Positions 9,501 to 20,400 of a stretch of DNA of 64,000 bases are shown here, piece after piece (position 1 is the first letter of the stretch; every line of letters begins with the position of its first letter). A program made the position numbers and the translations under genes. Origin of the DNA: Verrucomicrobiia bacterium (GTDB lineage Bacteria; Patescibacteriota; Saccharimonadia; Saccharimonadales; Saccharimonadaceae); assembly GCA_035629335.1 (NCBI GenBank), contig DASPIB010000001.1:1-64000 (forward strand), read 5' to 3'. The notes beneath the pieces are model-generated. The model had not been told where the DNA came from and did not search any database. It saw only the letters and a program-made list of their open reading frames with translations.

Positions 9501-12500
9501 TTCAATAACCTTCACCGCCTCAAGTGAATCAACGGTGATTTCATACACCGATACCTCAACTGCTACAGATAGCGTCGATATTTACCTCGATAACGTTACT
9601 GCCACAACGACGGTCTGCCAAGCACCAGGCGGCGTTTTTGGCGAGGCATTGTGGCTGAAGGCAGACGACGGCCTGCAGGTTAACGCCAGTAATCAGGTGC
9701 AGCAGTGGAATGATAAAAGTGGCAACGAATTTGTAACTGGCCAAGCGCGCGCCTCAACCACGGATACAGGGGCTATCGCGGTATCAAACGACATTCTAAG
9801 AGTGCCTGGTTCGGTCAACTTTAACCCGAGCGTTGATTTTAGCGGCGCGGCAGGCAAAACGCTTAAAGGGAACGCCAGCGCCAACTGGAATACATCGCCC
9901 GACTTAAATATCTTTTCCGTAGCAACACCCGAAGGAACGCCCGGCGATGTACTTAGTGGTATCTTTACGACCAATGGTGGCTGGGCGACTTCAGCCACTG
10001 GCCGCGGCTTACTCTATTATAGCAATGCCACCTACAACCTGGATGGTTCTGGCTGTGGCACGGCGGCGACTGTTTCATCGACTGCCGGTTTTCACATTGC
10101 CCGGGGTACCTATGTCGCGAACAACAACCTAGGGGGTAGTACTTGGCTTGATGGCCGGCAGGAAAAAGTCGGGACTTCTTGTGGTGTTGGTGCCGACGGA
10201 AACTTGTTTGAAATAGGTGGACGGACTTCGCAGAGCCTGACCAACAGGGTATTTAATGGGAAGATTCCTGAAGTAATCGTTTATCGGAAGGCGCTGACCG
10301 CGACACAGGCGCAGCAAGTCGATTCATACCTGGGCATAAAATACGGTATTACGCTCAATCAAACATCACCGCTTAATTATCTGGCAAGCGACGGCACTAC
10401 CAAGGTGTGGGACGCCACTGCTAATGCTACCTACAAGCACCGCATCACTGGTATTGGCCGCGATGACGTATCGGTTCTCAATCAAAAGCAGTCCAAGTCT
10501 ATTCATACCGGAGGGCTCGTGACAATTGGTAATGGTAACACTATTGCCACTGACAATGCTGCTAATACTAATAACTTTAGCGCTGATAAATCATTCCTGA
10601 TGTTTGGCGATGATAACGGTGCGCTCACCTGGACAGCAACTGGTGCGCCGACCGATCGCTTCAGGATGGGCCGAATATTTAAGGCGGCGACGACGGGAAC
10701 TGTTGGTTCCGTCAAAGTACAAGCACCAGATAATAGCTCATCATTAGCCACTCGGTTATCAGGTGAACGCGGCCTGGTGTACTTGCTTACCGATGCTGAT
10801 GGCGACTTTAGCTTTGGGGCGACTGAAATACCGATGACTCTGAACGGCACTAACTGGGAAGCCAACACGACACTCGGTAACCAATACTTCACTTTTGCCA
10901 CCGAAATCCCACCCGCTCCCGATATGACGCCGGCAACTGACAGTGGCGTTTCTAATGCAGATGACATTACCAATGACACCACCCCAACCTTCACGGGCAC
11001 CTGTATCGATGGAGAGGCGGTGACGCTGATTATTAACGGTACGGCAGTTGCCCCGGTGCAGGTATGCTCGAGTGGCAGCTATATGATCACGCCAACCACC
11101 GCCATACCTAACGGGAATCATACGGTCGCGAGCCAGTTCTCGAGTGGTCTCGTCAGTGCCACCTTACCATTTACTATCGATACTACCGCGCCGGTAGCGC
11201 CAGACGTACCAGATATGACCGCGGCAACTGACACTGGAATAAGCAGCTCAGACAATATCACTAAAAACCCGCGACCGGACTTTACCGGTAGCTGTACCAT
11301 AGGCGAAAGCATCACCTTGTTAATAGATGGAGCACCGATTGGCACGCAGCTTTGTTCGGGCGGAACCTACACTATAGCCCCGCTATCCAACTTAGCAGAA
11401 GGTAATCACGTAGTAACAGTCACGAGTACTGATATTGCCGGTAATGTGTCGGCTCAAAGCTCAGGACTCACTATTGTAATTGACACCATTGCGCCGCCAG
11501 CCCCAGTTATTGCCAGCCCAACTTCGGGGTCAGTTACTAACGACACCACCCCAACAGTTACGGGTACGGGTGAAGATGGTGCAGCGGTGACCGTAACGGA
11601 TGAAAATAATGTCGCACTTTGCTCGGCGGTCGTCAGTGGTGGTAGTTGGAGCTGTACGCCTACCGTTCCACAAACTGAAGGCAACCACACCTATAAAGCA
11701 ACACAAACCGATGTGGCGGGCAACACCTCACCGCAATCTTCATTAGTCAATGTCACGATCGATACCACTCCACCAGCAGCACCAGCAGCTCCAGATATGA
11801 CGCCTGCGACCGATACCGGTTCGAGCAACACCGATAACATCACGCGCGATACAACGCCTGATTTCACTGGCGTCTGTACCAATGGCGAGACGGTGACGCT
11901 CTCTATTGATGGAGTGGCGATCACGCCGACGGCACTGTGCGCGGGTGGCGTGTACCTGATCACACCGGCATCGCCGATCGCTCATGGCGATCACACAATC
12001 ACCGCTACCGTGACCGACCAAGCGGGTAACGTCTCGCCGCAGAGCCCATCGCTGCCGTTCACCATCGATACAGCCCTACCCGCTATACCTGCGGCGCCAG
12101 ACATGACGTCGGCAACTGACACTGGGTCGAGTAACGCAGATAACATTACCAAAAATAACCTACCTGACTTCACTGGTAGCTGTACGAATGGCGATACGGT
12201 GACACTGCTGATTGACGGCGGTGCGGTTGGCAGCCAAGTATGTAGTGGCGGCACGTATACAATTTCAGCAGGCACATCACTCAGCGATGGTGCACACGAG
12301 GTTACGGTGCAGCTAACCGATGTTGCCGGCAACACCTCTGCCCAAAGCTCTGGTTTGAATATTACAATTGACACGGTTGCGCCACCAGCGCCAGCTATTA
12401 CCAGCCCTGCAAACAACACCAACACCAACGACAGCACGCCAGCAGTCAGCGGTACTGGTGAAAACGGTGCCACGGTAACTGTAACAGATGAAAACGGAGC

Positions 12501-15500
12501 AACTCTATGTACGGCAGTTGTTTCAGGTGGTGTGTGGAGCTGCACGCCGAGTAGTGCCATTCCTGACGGTCCACATACCCTCAGAGCTACCCAGACAGAT
12601 GTCGCTGGCAACACATCGTCACCGTCAAACCAGGTAGATATCAAAATTGACACGGCCATCCCGGCAGCACCAGTTGTGACGACGCCAGCAAATGGGAGTA
12701 CGACAAACGATGCGACCCCAACTTTTACCGGAACCGCTGAACCAAATACAACCGTACACTTAATAATTGATGGCGGCGCTCCTATTAGTCTGACCTCTGA
12801 TGCGAGCGGTAACTGGACATACACACCAAGCGGTGATATGACCAGCGGGGATCACACGGTGTACGCCACTCAAACCGATGCAGCTGGCAACACCTCGCCA
12901 GCAAGCAATACAAATACTTTTACGATTGATACTACTGCCCCTGGGGTAACAGTCAATCAAAAAGTTGACCAGCCTGACCCAACAGCATCAAATAGTATTA
13001 AATTTACGATTGTCTTTGATAAGCCGATCGATCCGAGCACCTTTAGCCCGAGCGATTTAACCATTGGCACCGCGCCCTCGAGTACGAGCACGTACATAGC
13101 CGCCTTTACACAACTAAATGCCACAACTTGGGAAGTTGAAGTGAAGGGCATGGCTAATGGCACCACAGTGACAGCCAGTCTCGATGCAGGCAAAGTGAAA
13201 GACAGCGCTGGTAACGACAACACTGCCAGCACGAGCACCGACAACAGCGTGCTTTACGAAGTACCACCGCCAAATATCGTGCCCCAAATTACCAACGACA
13301 ACACCCCAACCCTCACCGGTCAATGTGCTCCTGGCCACGATTTAACCATTGGTCTTAGTGGCCCGGAAAACCATAGTTACACAGGGGTGGTGTGCGATAG
13401 CAGTGGCACGTGGAGCCTGGTCGTTCCAGATACGCTTCCGGACGGCAGCTATAACATTACCGTCAACGATACCACTGGCAGCATTATTAACCCAGTTGAC
13501 AACCAAACTGACGCCCTGACCATAGATACGGCCGCTCCGTCTGTCACGGTCAATCAAAAGACTGGTCAGCCAGATCCGACCAATATCGATAGCGCTGCCT
13601 TCACGGTTGTCTTCTCAGAACCAATGCAGGCCGCGACTGTAACGGCCGATGACTTCACGATAGCTGGCACCACGGGTACCGTCACCAGCTTTACGCAGAT
13701 AAATACGACAACATGGGAAGTAACAGTTACTGGTATGACCAGTGGCGATACCGTCACGGTTAGTTTGCTCGCTAATAAAGCAACCGACACCGCCGGTAAT
13801 GGCAACACTACGAGTACCAGCACCGATAATAGTGTGACTTATGACAATACACCACCAAATCCACCCGTTATAACCGGTCCGGCCGACTGGACAGTGACAA
13901 ACGACAATACACCAACAGTTAATGGTACAGGTGAGAATGGCGCGACGGTAACAGTGACGGATGAGCTCAATAATGTCGTCTGTACGGCGGTCATGAGCGG
14001 CGGCAACTGGACATGTACGCCCACCACGCCGCTCGCAGATGGCCCGCATACCTTTAAGGCCACTCAAGAAGATGCGACCGGGAATGTTTCGGTTGAATCT
14101 AATTGGGTGAATATCACAATTGATACCGTGGCGCCATCAATAACTGCTGCGCCTGATATGACGCCAACAACCGATACGGGTGCAAGTAGCACAGATAACA
14201 TTACAAGTGATACTACCCCAGACTTTACCGGTAGCTGTACGCCCGGCGATACGGTCAAGCTGTACAGCGACGGCACACAAGTTGGCAGCCAAACTTGTCC
14301 GCCAAGTGGGACCTATGTCATTACTGCCACCACGCTAACAGCAGGAGGGCACGTCATAACCGCCACATTTACCGACCCAGCAGGGAATACATCAAGCCCC
14401 AGCCCGGCGCTAAATATTACTATTCTGACAACCGCACCGGCCGCGCTTTCTGCGCCCGATATGACCGCTGCCACCGATACCGGCGCGAGTAACACCGATA
14501 ATATTACGAGTAATCCGACACCAACCTTCACCGGCACTTGTACAAGCGGCGATACCATTACGCTATACCTCAACGGTGCGACCATTGCTCCGACGCAAGT
14601 CTGTAGCGGCGGGACATACACCATTACGCCAACCGCACCAATAGCTAGCGGCACTCATAGTCTCACCGTTACCGCAACTAATGTCGCTGGTGTTACGTCG
14701 CCACAAAGCCCGGCTTTGCCATTCACCATTGACACAACCATGCCATCAACCCCCGCAACCCCCGATATGACCGCCGCTACCGATTCCGGTGTCAGCAACA
14801 CTGACAATATCACCAAAGACACCACCCCAGACTTTACCGGCGCTTGTACGCCGGGCATGACCGTTAAACTATACATTGACGGGCCGTTTGCTATCAGTCA
14901 GCCGTGTACCACCGGCACTTACACAGTAACCATACCTGCACAAACTAACGGCGTGCATACCATTACTGTCAGTCAAGTTAGTGCTGCTGGCATTGAAAGC
15001 CCACAAAGCCCGGCGCTGAGCTTTACGATTGATACGGTGGCACCGCCAGCCCCTGCCATCACTACGCCGGCTGACGGCAGTAGCATAAGCGACACCACCC
15101 CAACGATTAGTGGTACCGGTGAAATAGGCGCCACCGTAACCGTGACAGATGAAAAAGGGAACATAGTATGTACGGCGGTAGTAGGCATCGGCGGCAACTG
15201 GAGCTGCACGGCTACCACGGCCCTTGCTGAAGGTCCGCACAGCTTTACAGCCGCTCAGTCTGATGTTGCAGGTAATGTATCGCCACAATCGGCGCCAACC
15301 AGTGTTATTATCGACACTGCCGCACCAGCCGTTACTATCGGCCGAGCAGCCGGGCAGGCGGCAATTACGAATGTTAACTCCGCTGACTTCACCGTGACAT
15401 TCACAGAACCAATTAATCCGGCAACGCTAACGGCGAGTGATTTTGTTATCGCAGGAAGCACGGGCACTGTAGCTAACGTGATACAAAATAGCCCAACTAC

Positions 15501-16863
15501 CTGGACGGTGACTATTTCGGGCATGACCGATGGCGATACCGCAGTTATGACATTGCCAGCGGGCGCTGTACAAGACGTGAGCGGTAACGGCAACACCGCA
15601 AGCACCGGGACAACAAATCAAGTCACCTACGATACGACCGCTCCGGCTGCCCCAGCTATCACTGGCCCTGCGGCCGGCGCCACTACCAAAGATAACACGC
15701 CGACCATTACGGGTACGGGCGAGCCGGGTGCAAAAGTAACAGTCAAAGTCGATGACGCATCAATTACTTGTAGCGAAGGCAACCCCATCACGGTGGGGAG
15801 CGACGGTAAGTGGACCTGCACACCAACAACACCACTTGCAGACGGGCTTCGAACAATTACCGCAACTCAAACTGATGCCGCGGGTAACACATCGCCGCCA
15901 TCAAATGCCGTAACTGTCACAATTGCTACCACGCCGCCACCGGCCCCAGTTATTACCGGACCGGCAGATAATTCAGAACTGACTGATACCACCCCAACAG
16001 TAACCGGCACCGGAGAAGCTGGTGCCACCGTGACTGTGCGGGATGAACATGGTAACGTGTTATGCAAAACTACCGTTGATAGTGCTGGTAATTGGTCTTG
16101 CGATAGTGCGCCACTGCCAGAAGGCAAGCACAAGCTAATTGCCACCCAAACGGATACTGTTGGCAATGTTTCGGTGGATAGTCCGGCGCTGCATGTCGCC
16201 GTCGCTGTTGATACCGACACCGCTCCAGCTGCCGTCGAAGACGGCGCACCAAACGGTGGGGACGGTAATGATGACGGCATTCTCGATAGCGAGCAAGGAA
16301 ATGTCACCTCGATTCCTAACCCAATCACCGGTGGCTATACCACGCTGGAAATCATTGGGAACAGCTGCCCATTAACCAGGCACTTTACCACCGTGGCTCA
16401 ATCGAGCCTACCAAAATCCGACGATGGACGCACCTACCCAATCGGCCTATTCGATTACTCGTTCGACTGTTACACAGCTGGCGAGCAGGCAACCGTAAAA
16501 ATCTTCCTCAACAAATTGTACGACACGAGTGTGTGGGAATGGCGCAAGTACAATTCGGTCACGCAGCAGTTTAGTACCATGCAGCCAATTGTCGGCTACG
16601 CTGCGCCCACCATCGGCACAACTGCCGTAACCACGGTGACCTATACAGTGGTCGAAGGTGGCGAGCTCGACGAAGACGCAGCGGCAAATGGCACATTCAC
16701 CGATCCTAACGGCCCGACCTTAAGTAATCCACTTGCGCCAACAGGTCAAGCAATTGGTGTAATCATACTCGGCGCACTGCTACTCATAGGTAGCGGAGTA
16801 GGATTTATAGGCAGTAAAACTTTACAGAACAGACGTAATTACAGAATAAATGGAGGTAAGTAG
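6544..16863 (+). CDS. giant cell-wall-anchored surface protein, LamG-like and Ig-like repeats (3439 aa)
   Basis: An N-terminal hydrophobic segment (about residues 28-50) directs export. Three large modules follow, each opening APGGV (near residues 59, 470 and 1028), with a concanavalin/LamG-like part and a second part marked by GRDD-x2-S-x-LNQKQS (near 323, 730 and 1302). Between modules two and three is a carbohydrate-binding-like domain (about 886-1020). Residues about 1457-3220 hold some 18 Ig-like modules: about 15 with TTPTFTG/TTPDFTG cores and three of the IVFDKPI/VVFSEPM/VTFTEPI type. A choice-of-anchor-U-like region (DGNDDGILDSEQ) precedes LAPTG (3397-3401), a hydrophobic helix and a basic tail, which is a sortase sorting signal. 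Likely an adhesin or stalk. GATGG gives only a weak Shine-Dalgarno. Confidence 0.9.
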   Translation: MRGRSNANSRSTKHWSAGALVAKSVPQLTLLGMFLLCIVLGVFVALQSSQLARAIGGAPGGVTGATLWLRADAGTNCTTNGCAVTSWQDQSGSGKNASATGSPTLKTNGINFNPTVVTGSGAFFSGTSLDGTGTFSNANFYFVSNKTAIGNGSPDFHQQGTDASTYRLGIYQPFGDSIVYWDAGSTSATQRLSVPAGTITLNKFELKTYNASTTTGQTIPGINQAILKDGKVVTSDVNYSSFTGQNFPYHVGGTSVADTSTEEFSDVIAYLKPLTANEQQRIHSYLAIRNGITLDQTIATDYLDSASGVIWDATANTSYKTDIAGIGRDDASELNQKQSASSNTGNVVTIGHGDIAATNAANTNNFSADKSFLVWGHNNGPTTQANKIGGSSLTRLSRGWKVQETGSVGAVKIRVPASLLKGSNPVLVRSADATFTSDDDLIPLTVNGTNLEATIDLNNGDNFTFASLIAAPGGVVNGLRTWQKADGGTVTGASWPDSSGNGNTASQATAGLQPAAITGSNVNAINYNPGLRFDGVDDRMDYANNLGANGTNPFTFFHVSSRLSNNTVDAYLSQPGVETNDMVWSISAAGTPAVGATNVGSVGATGSYPGANIPRIAALTRGNGGANNFSFYMNGGFSNTASLAVTFNNDFIRIGARDNTIPEMPHTVTSEVITYTRTLSAIELQQVNSYASMKYGTSLDQTTAQDYLASDGVIVPWDASDSGAYKNDITVIGRDDGSALNQKQSQPAAPTGMVAISHGTSAADNASNTNSFTNDKQFLAISDNGAAAGLTATDSPAGYSRLQREWRVEENNGDVGNVQLLVDRGKLPSAVAAPVLLVDADGDFTSGATIVPLTQSGTNWQATVNLADDSYFTFASPPIACDTTTNLITNGTFATDLSGWDRQGNIGYGSGVVVFNGGNLTPNGVFSQTIQTIPGRAYKLSYSVTRGGGGAGTMRLLAAAKDGLTSATLTSKTTTASATAGTVVSDSITFTASSESTVISYTDTSTATDSVDIYLDNVTATTTVCQAPGGVFGEALWLKADDGLQVNASNQVQQWNDKSGNEFVTGQARASTTDTGAIAVSNDILRVPGSVNFNPSVDFSGAAGKTLKGNASANWNTSPDLNIFSVATPEGTPGDVLSGIFTTNGGWATSATGRGLLYYSNATYNLDGSGCGTAATVSSTAGFHIARGTYVANNNLGGSTWLDGRQEKVGTSCGVGADGNLFEIGGRTSQSLTNRVFNGKIPEVIVYRKALTATQAQQVDSYLGIKYGITLNQTSPLNYLASDGTTKVWDATANATYKHRITGIGRDDVSVLNQKQSKSIHTGGLVTIGNGNTIATDNAANTNNFSADKSFLMFGDDNGALTWTATGAPTDRFRMGRIFKAATTGTVGSVKVQAPDNSSSLATRLSGERGLVYLLTDADGDFSFGATEIPMTLNGTNWEANTTLGNQYFTFATEIPPAPDMTPATDSGVSNADDITNDTTPTFTGTCIDGEAVTLIINGTAVAPVQVCSSGSYMITPTTAIPNGNHTVASQFSSGLVSATLPFTIDTTAPVAPDVPDMTAATDTGISSSDNITKNPRPDFTGSCTIGESITLLIDGAPIGTQLCSGGTYTIAPLSNLAEGNHVVTVTSTDIAGNVSAQSSGLTIVIDTIAPPAPVIASPTSGSVTNDTTPTVTGTGEDGAAVTVTDENNVALCSAVVSGGSWSCTPTVPQTEGNHTYKATQTDVAGNTSPQSSLVNVTIDTTPPAAPAAPDMTPATDTGSSNTDNITRDTTPDFTGVCTNGETVTLSIDGVAITPTALCAGGVYLITPASPIAHGDHTITATVTDQAGNVSPQSPSLPFTIDTALPAIPAAPDMTSATDTGSSNADNITKNNLPDFTGSCTNGDTVTLLIDGGAVGSQVCSGGTYTISAGTSLSDGAHEVTVQLTDVAGNTSAQSSGLNITIDTVAPPAPAITSPANNTNTNDSTPAVSGTGENGATVTVTDENGATLCTAVVSGGVWSCTPSSAIPDGPHTLRATQTDVAGNTSSPSNQVDIKIDTAIPAAPVVTTPANGSTTNDATPTFTGTAEPNTTVHLIIDGGAPISLTSDASGNWTYTPSGDMTSGDHTVYATQTDAAGNTSPASNTNTFTIDTTAPGVTVNQKVDQPDPTASNSIKFTIVFDKPIDPSTFSPSDLTIGTAPSSTSTYIAAFTQLNATTWEVEVKGMANGTTVTASLDAGKVKDSAGNDNTASTSTDNSVLYEVPPPNIVPQITNDNTPTLTGQCAPGHDLTIGLSGPENHSYTGVVCDSSGTWSLVVPDTLPDGSYNITVNDTTGSIINPVDNQTDALTIDTAAPSVTVNQKTGQPDPTNIDSAAFTVVFSEPMQAATVTADDFTIAGTTGTVTSFTQINTTTWEVTVTGMTSGDTVTVSLLANKATDTAGNGNTTSTSTDNSVTYDNTPPNPPVITGPADWTVTNDNTPTVNGTGENGATVTVTDELNNVVCTAVMSGGNWTCTPTTPLADGPHTFKATQEDATGNVSVESNWVNITIDTVAPSITAAPDMTPTTDTGASSTDNITSDTTPDFTGSCTPGDTVKLYSDGTQVGSQTCPPSGTYVITATTLTAGGHVITATFTDPAGNTSSPSPALNITILTTAPAALSAPDMTAATDTGASNTDNITSNPTPTFTGTCTSGDTITLYLNGATIAPTQVCSGGTYTITPTAPIASGTHSLTVTATNVAGVTSPQSPALPFTIDTTMPSTPATPDMTAATDSGVSNTDNITKDTTPDFTGACTPGMTVKLYIDGPFAISQPCTTGTYTVTIPAQTNGVHTITVSQVSAAGIESPQSPALSFTIDTVAPPAPAITTPADGSSISDTTPTISGTGEIGATVTVTDEKGNIVCTAVVGIGGNWSCTATTALAEGPHSFTAAQSDVAGNVSPQSAPTSVIIDTAAPAVTIGRAAGQAAITNVNSADFTVTFTEPINPATLTASDFVIAGSTGTVANVIQNSPTTWTVTISGMTDGDTAVMTLPAGAVQDVSGNGNTASTGTTNQVTYDTTAPAAPAITGPAAGATTKDNTPTITGTGEPGAKVTVKVDDASITCSEGNPITVGSDGKWTCTPTTPLADGLRTITATQTDAAGNTSPPSNAVTVTIATTPPPAPVITGPADNSELTDTTPTVTGTGEAGATVTVRDEHGNVLCKTTVDSAGNWSCDSAPLPEGKHKLIATQTDTVGNVSVDSPALHVAVAVDTDTAPAAVEDGAPNGGDGNDDGILDSEQGNVTSIPNPITGGYTTLEIIGNSCPLTRHFTTVAQSSLPKSDDGRTYPIGLFDYSFDCYTAGEQATVKIFLNKLYDTSVWEWRKYNSVTQQFSTMQPIVGYAAPTIGTTAVTTVTYTVVEGGELDEDAAANGTFTDPNGPTLSNPLAPTGQAIGVIILGALLLIGSGVGFIGSKTLQNRRNYRINGGK

Positions 16864-17297
16864 TGAAGTCACGGCCTACATCGATACCAAAGAAAAAAAT
16901 ATTAATAATAGGTATTCTACTTATAGTGGTGGTTGCCGCCATAACCTTCTTTATAGTTCAATCGCAAACAACACCCCAAAACGCAAACCTTAAAAGCCAG
17001 AAAGGCATGATCGAACTGCAGCAGCTGGCGGCAAATAAACTTTTAAAGAATGGCGATTCAATTAGTGGCAAATTTAAACCACAAGCTGATGCTAACTTAT
17101 ATTACATCGTCAGCACCGAAGATAAGAAAGTACTTGGCCTAGGTAGCATTTCCCCTGGAAAAGACAATCATTTCTCGCGTAATTTAAATATTAATACAAG
17201 CGGGCAAATTCAGAAAAAAGGTGAGCTGAAGGTGTATTTGCAGGGGAAAGACGGTCAAGCGATAGACAGCGTGACCACTAAAATCACCCTTGAGTAA
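16863..17297 (+). CDS. small membrane-anchored extracytoplasmic protein, 144 aa
   Basis: GTG at 16863 overlaps the giant gene's TAG by one base, and GGAGG lies 6-7 nt upstream, so the two genes are co-transcribed and probably coupled. One N-terminal membrane segment (about residues 13-32, after a Lys-rich cytoplasmic start) is followed by a polar domain of about 110 aa with beta-like strands (NLYYIVSTEDKKVLGLG; GELKVYLQGKD). No family is recognised. The coupling suggests it assists export, folding or anchoring of the giant protein, or modifies its surface layer; this is inference. It has no sorting signal. Confidence 0.8.
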   Translation: MKSRPTSIPKKKILIIGILLIVVVAAITFFIVQSQTTPQNANLKSQKGMIELQQLAANKLLKNGDSISGKFKPQADANLYYIVSTEDKKVLGLGSISPGKDNHFSRNLNINTSGQIQKKGELKVYLQGKDGQAIDSVTTKITLE

Positions 17298-17312
17298 AGA
17301 AAAAATTAATTG

Positions 17313-17358
17313 TTGTCATAATGAATACAGTCATCTACAATCAAAGCATATGCGCTTT
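17313..17358 (+). promoter_or_regulatory. promoter and downstream AAAGC-N6-GCTTT element of the second giant gene
   Basis: TTGTCA (17313-17318), 17-bp spacer, TACAAT (17336-17341), then AAAGC-ATATGC-GCTTT (17343-17358). Spacing and element match those before the first giant gene, although the flanking sequence differs, so conservation is focused on the element itself. Confidence 0.65.
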
Positions 17359-17403
17359 TAATAAAAAATAGCAAACGTGTAACTATAAAAGGGGCAACAA
17401 AAA

Positions 17404-20400
17404 ATGCGTGGGAAGGTCAAATTGAGCCGATTAGAACGTAACACTTCGCATGGTGAACTAACCGGCTTAAGAATAGGTCAAAGACGAATCTGGGGCCTTG
17501 TCTTATCGTTTGCTGCAATAGCGCTAATTATTTCAAGCACCATTCTTATTACAAAGTTTGTAGATGTTCAAGCCCAAGGGGGGGTAGGTACGCAGCCAGC
17601 GGGTACTAACGCAGGAATCGTTGGTGAAAACCGAAGCGGCACGACACTATTCTCGTGCCCTGCGGGAACAGTGTTCACGGGTGCCAAGCATATCGATAAA
17701 TCACTTAGTTCTCCTAACTCTACTACCAGAGGCATGACCACGAACATTGGGTTGTACTGTTCGCGGATTACTACTAATGGTACAACCGTTACCTTGACTC
17801 GTACAACAGCTGCCGGTACTCCAGCGGTTACAGGCATTGCATACGCATTGGGTGGGGGTGTGCAGAATGGCTACTGTCCTGCAGGCCAGGCTGTCCAGCA
17901 GATGGGTGGATGGGATCGATTTGCAGGTACTGGTGAGCAATGGACATCAGCCATCAGGATAGTCTGTCGTCCGCTCATTCTGAATGCCAATGACTGGATA
18001 CGAGTAAATACTGCGACAGGCGCCAATGTGGATGTTGGAGCACGTGAAACTAATTTGGCAGCGCATACCTATCGTGGGCCATTTTGTGCGAACACGGCGA
18101 CAACATTAGTTTCGGGCTATGTACTACAAGGCGGTGGAGAAGGCTATGACGGGATAGCTATTCGTTGTGGAACAATCGAGCAGGCCCGTTTTTCATCAGT
18201 AATGCTCTTTAGTGATTTTGCCTGGTCAAAGACGCTTGGTGGAACCGGATGGAAGATGAACCTAAACCAAGGAACAGCACTTATTAATGCCGGCGGCTGG
18301 TCGGGAGCGGGTAAGACCCCCCATGCATCTACCGCAGCTAATACAAATATATTTCACGCACCCAATGAAGTATACGTAGAGCCGGGCACTAACTACCGAG
18401 CCGCTATTAGCCAGCGGCCTACCGGCATTGCCACGAACACTTATGTAGCAACAGGCAACTGCCTGACTGGCCTCACACTGGCTAACGAGCAGGATGCTGC
18501 GTGTTCAATGACTATTACCGGCCGACCAGATATTGCTGTATCCATGACGATGCCAACCTCACCCTACACACTGTACGGGCAATCTCAGACTGTCAGATTG
18601 ACCGCAACGAACAAGGGCCCTGGCGCAACAGACACCAATGACGGGTTTACGCTGGTTGCAACACTACCAAGTGGCTGGACGGCTGGCGCAACACTACCGG
18701 CTAACTGTACAGCAAATACCGCTCGGACAATTGTGACATGCGTACTTAATCCAACGCCACTTGCCGCCGCGGCTTCACCAGGTGCCAATGGTGGCACAGT
18801 CAGCTTCAATATCCCTGTTATCGTCAACTCTCCGACTGCTCCAGGATCTTATAATGCTAGTTTGGCGCTTGGCCGCACAGTTCCAGACGGTGATACTGAT
18901 GCAACCAACAATGACTTCAGCACGGCAAACGATAGAGCAACGGGCGCGCTGGTGTATACATTGCCAGGAACGCTCGTGTTGCACAAGGTCACCACGGGAT
19001 CGGCTGGTGGTCCATTCGGCTTTACTTTGACCAATACCACACAAACAACCGGTACCGCAACAACCACTGAAGCTGGAACGTCTGTAGATGTTGACGGTAA
19101 TTCGGGTACTGCAGGAGTGCAACCATTCACCATTGGGACGTTGAATACCGATGTAACGATTACGGAATCCGCACTTCCTGCTGGGTGGAGCGTTAGCGAT
19201 ATTACATGCGTGAATAGTAGCGACGTTGCTGTAGGTAGTCGCAGCGGCAATACGTATACCATTCCCGGGTCACAGGTAGTAAGCGGGCAGGCCTTTGACT
19301 GTACTTATACTAATGCACCAACAACAGACCTCGCGATTAACAAGGATGATGGAAATACCACATTTACTCCTGGCACGGACGTAACCTACTCGATTATCGT
19401 GAGTAATAATGGGCCGCTCAATGTCGAAGATGCTCTGGTAACAGATGATTTGCCTGCTGGGATTGATGATGCCAGTTGGATGTGTGGCAATGCAATTGGC
19501 GGTGGTATATGCGATCAACCAAGTGGCATAGGGCCACTCAGTGAAATTGTTGATTTGCCGGTTGGCGCGTCGGTTACCTACACCTTTACCGTACCCGTTC
19601 CCGAGACATTTACGGGCAACTTGGTTAATACCGCAACAGTTGCTCCGCCCGAGGGCATTACTGATTCCACCACAGAAAATAACAGTGATACCGATACCGA
19701 CACACCCCCTCCTACCACGATTGTGCTTAATAAAGTAACCAATGACGTAGAAGGTGGACCATTTGATTTCACCTTGACTAACACCACGCAAACAACCGGG
19801 GCAGTGACGACTACGGAAGGCAATAGCCCGACGCAAGTTGATGGCGACACCGGCTCTGCAGGCGTACAAGCGTTCACTGTTAGTGATACAGACGCTGACG
19901 TGACGATTGCTGAAGCTTCGTCATCTAACTGGACTCTCGAGAGCTTCATTTGTACGGATAGGAACGGCACAATAGTAGGGAGTTTGAGCGGCAATACGTA
20001 TACTATCACCGCAGCGGAAATTGCGACTAGCTTGGCGTTTGATTGCGAAGTAGTCAACGCGCCGACGCCAGCTACGTTAACCTTAAACAAGGTGACGACT
20101 AATGGTTTTGGTGGACCGTTTGGCTTTACGCTAGTAAATACTGTTCAAACTGACGGTACGGCTACCACTACTGCGGCTAATAGTCCTGTTCAGGTAGACG
20201 GAGATGCTGGTACCGCTGGCACGCAACCTTACGTAGTGGCGTCGTTTAATGAAGACATTACGATCACTGAGTCTTCGTTGCCGGCTGGCTGGAGGCTGGA
20301 TGGGGTTAGTTGTATCTCGAATGGTAATCCTGTCGGAAGTTTAGTTGGCACTACCTTTACTATTCCGGCCGATGAAGTCGATGCCGCAGGCGAAAACTTT

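Noticed and set aside
10503-15821. Many long minus-strand ORFs, the largest 277 aa at 11991-12824
   Set aside because: All lie opposite the Ig-like repeats of the giant gene. Its Thr/Asn/Asp/Gly codon bias leaves the antisense frames open; none has promoter or ribosome-site support.
10914-16200. Regular repeats considered as a CRISPR array
   Set aside because: They are coding Ig-like modules of about 90-100 codons with diverged sequence, not short identical repeats with spacers.
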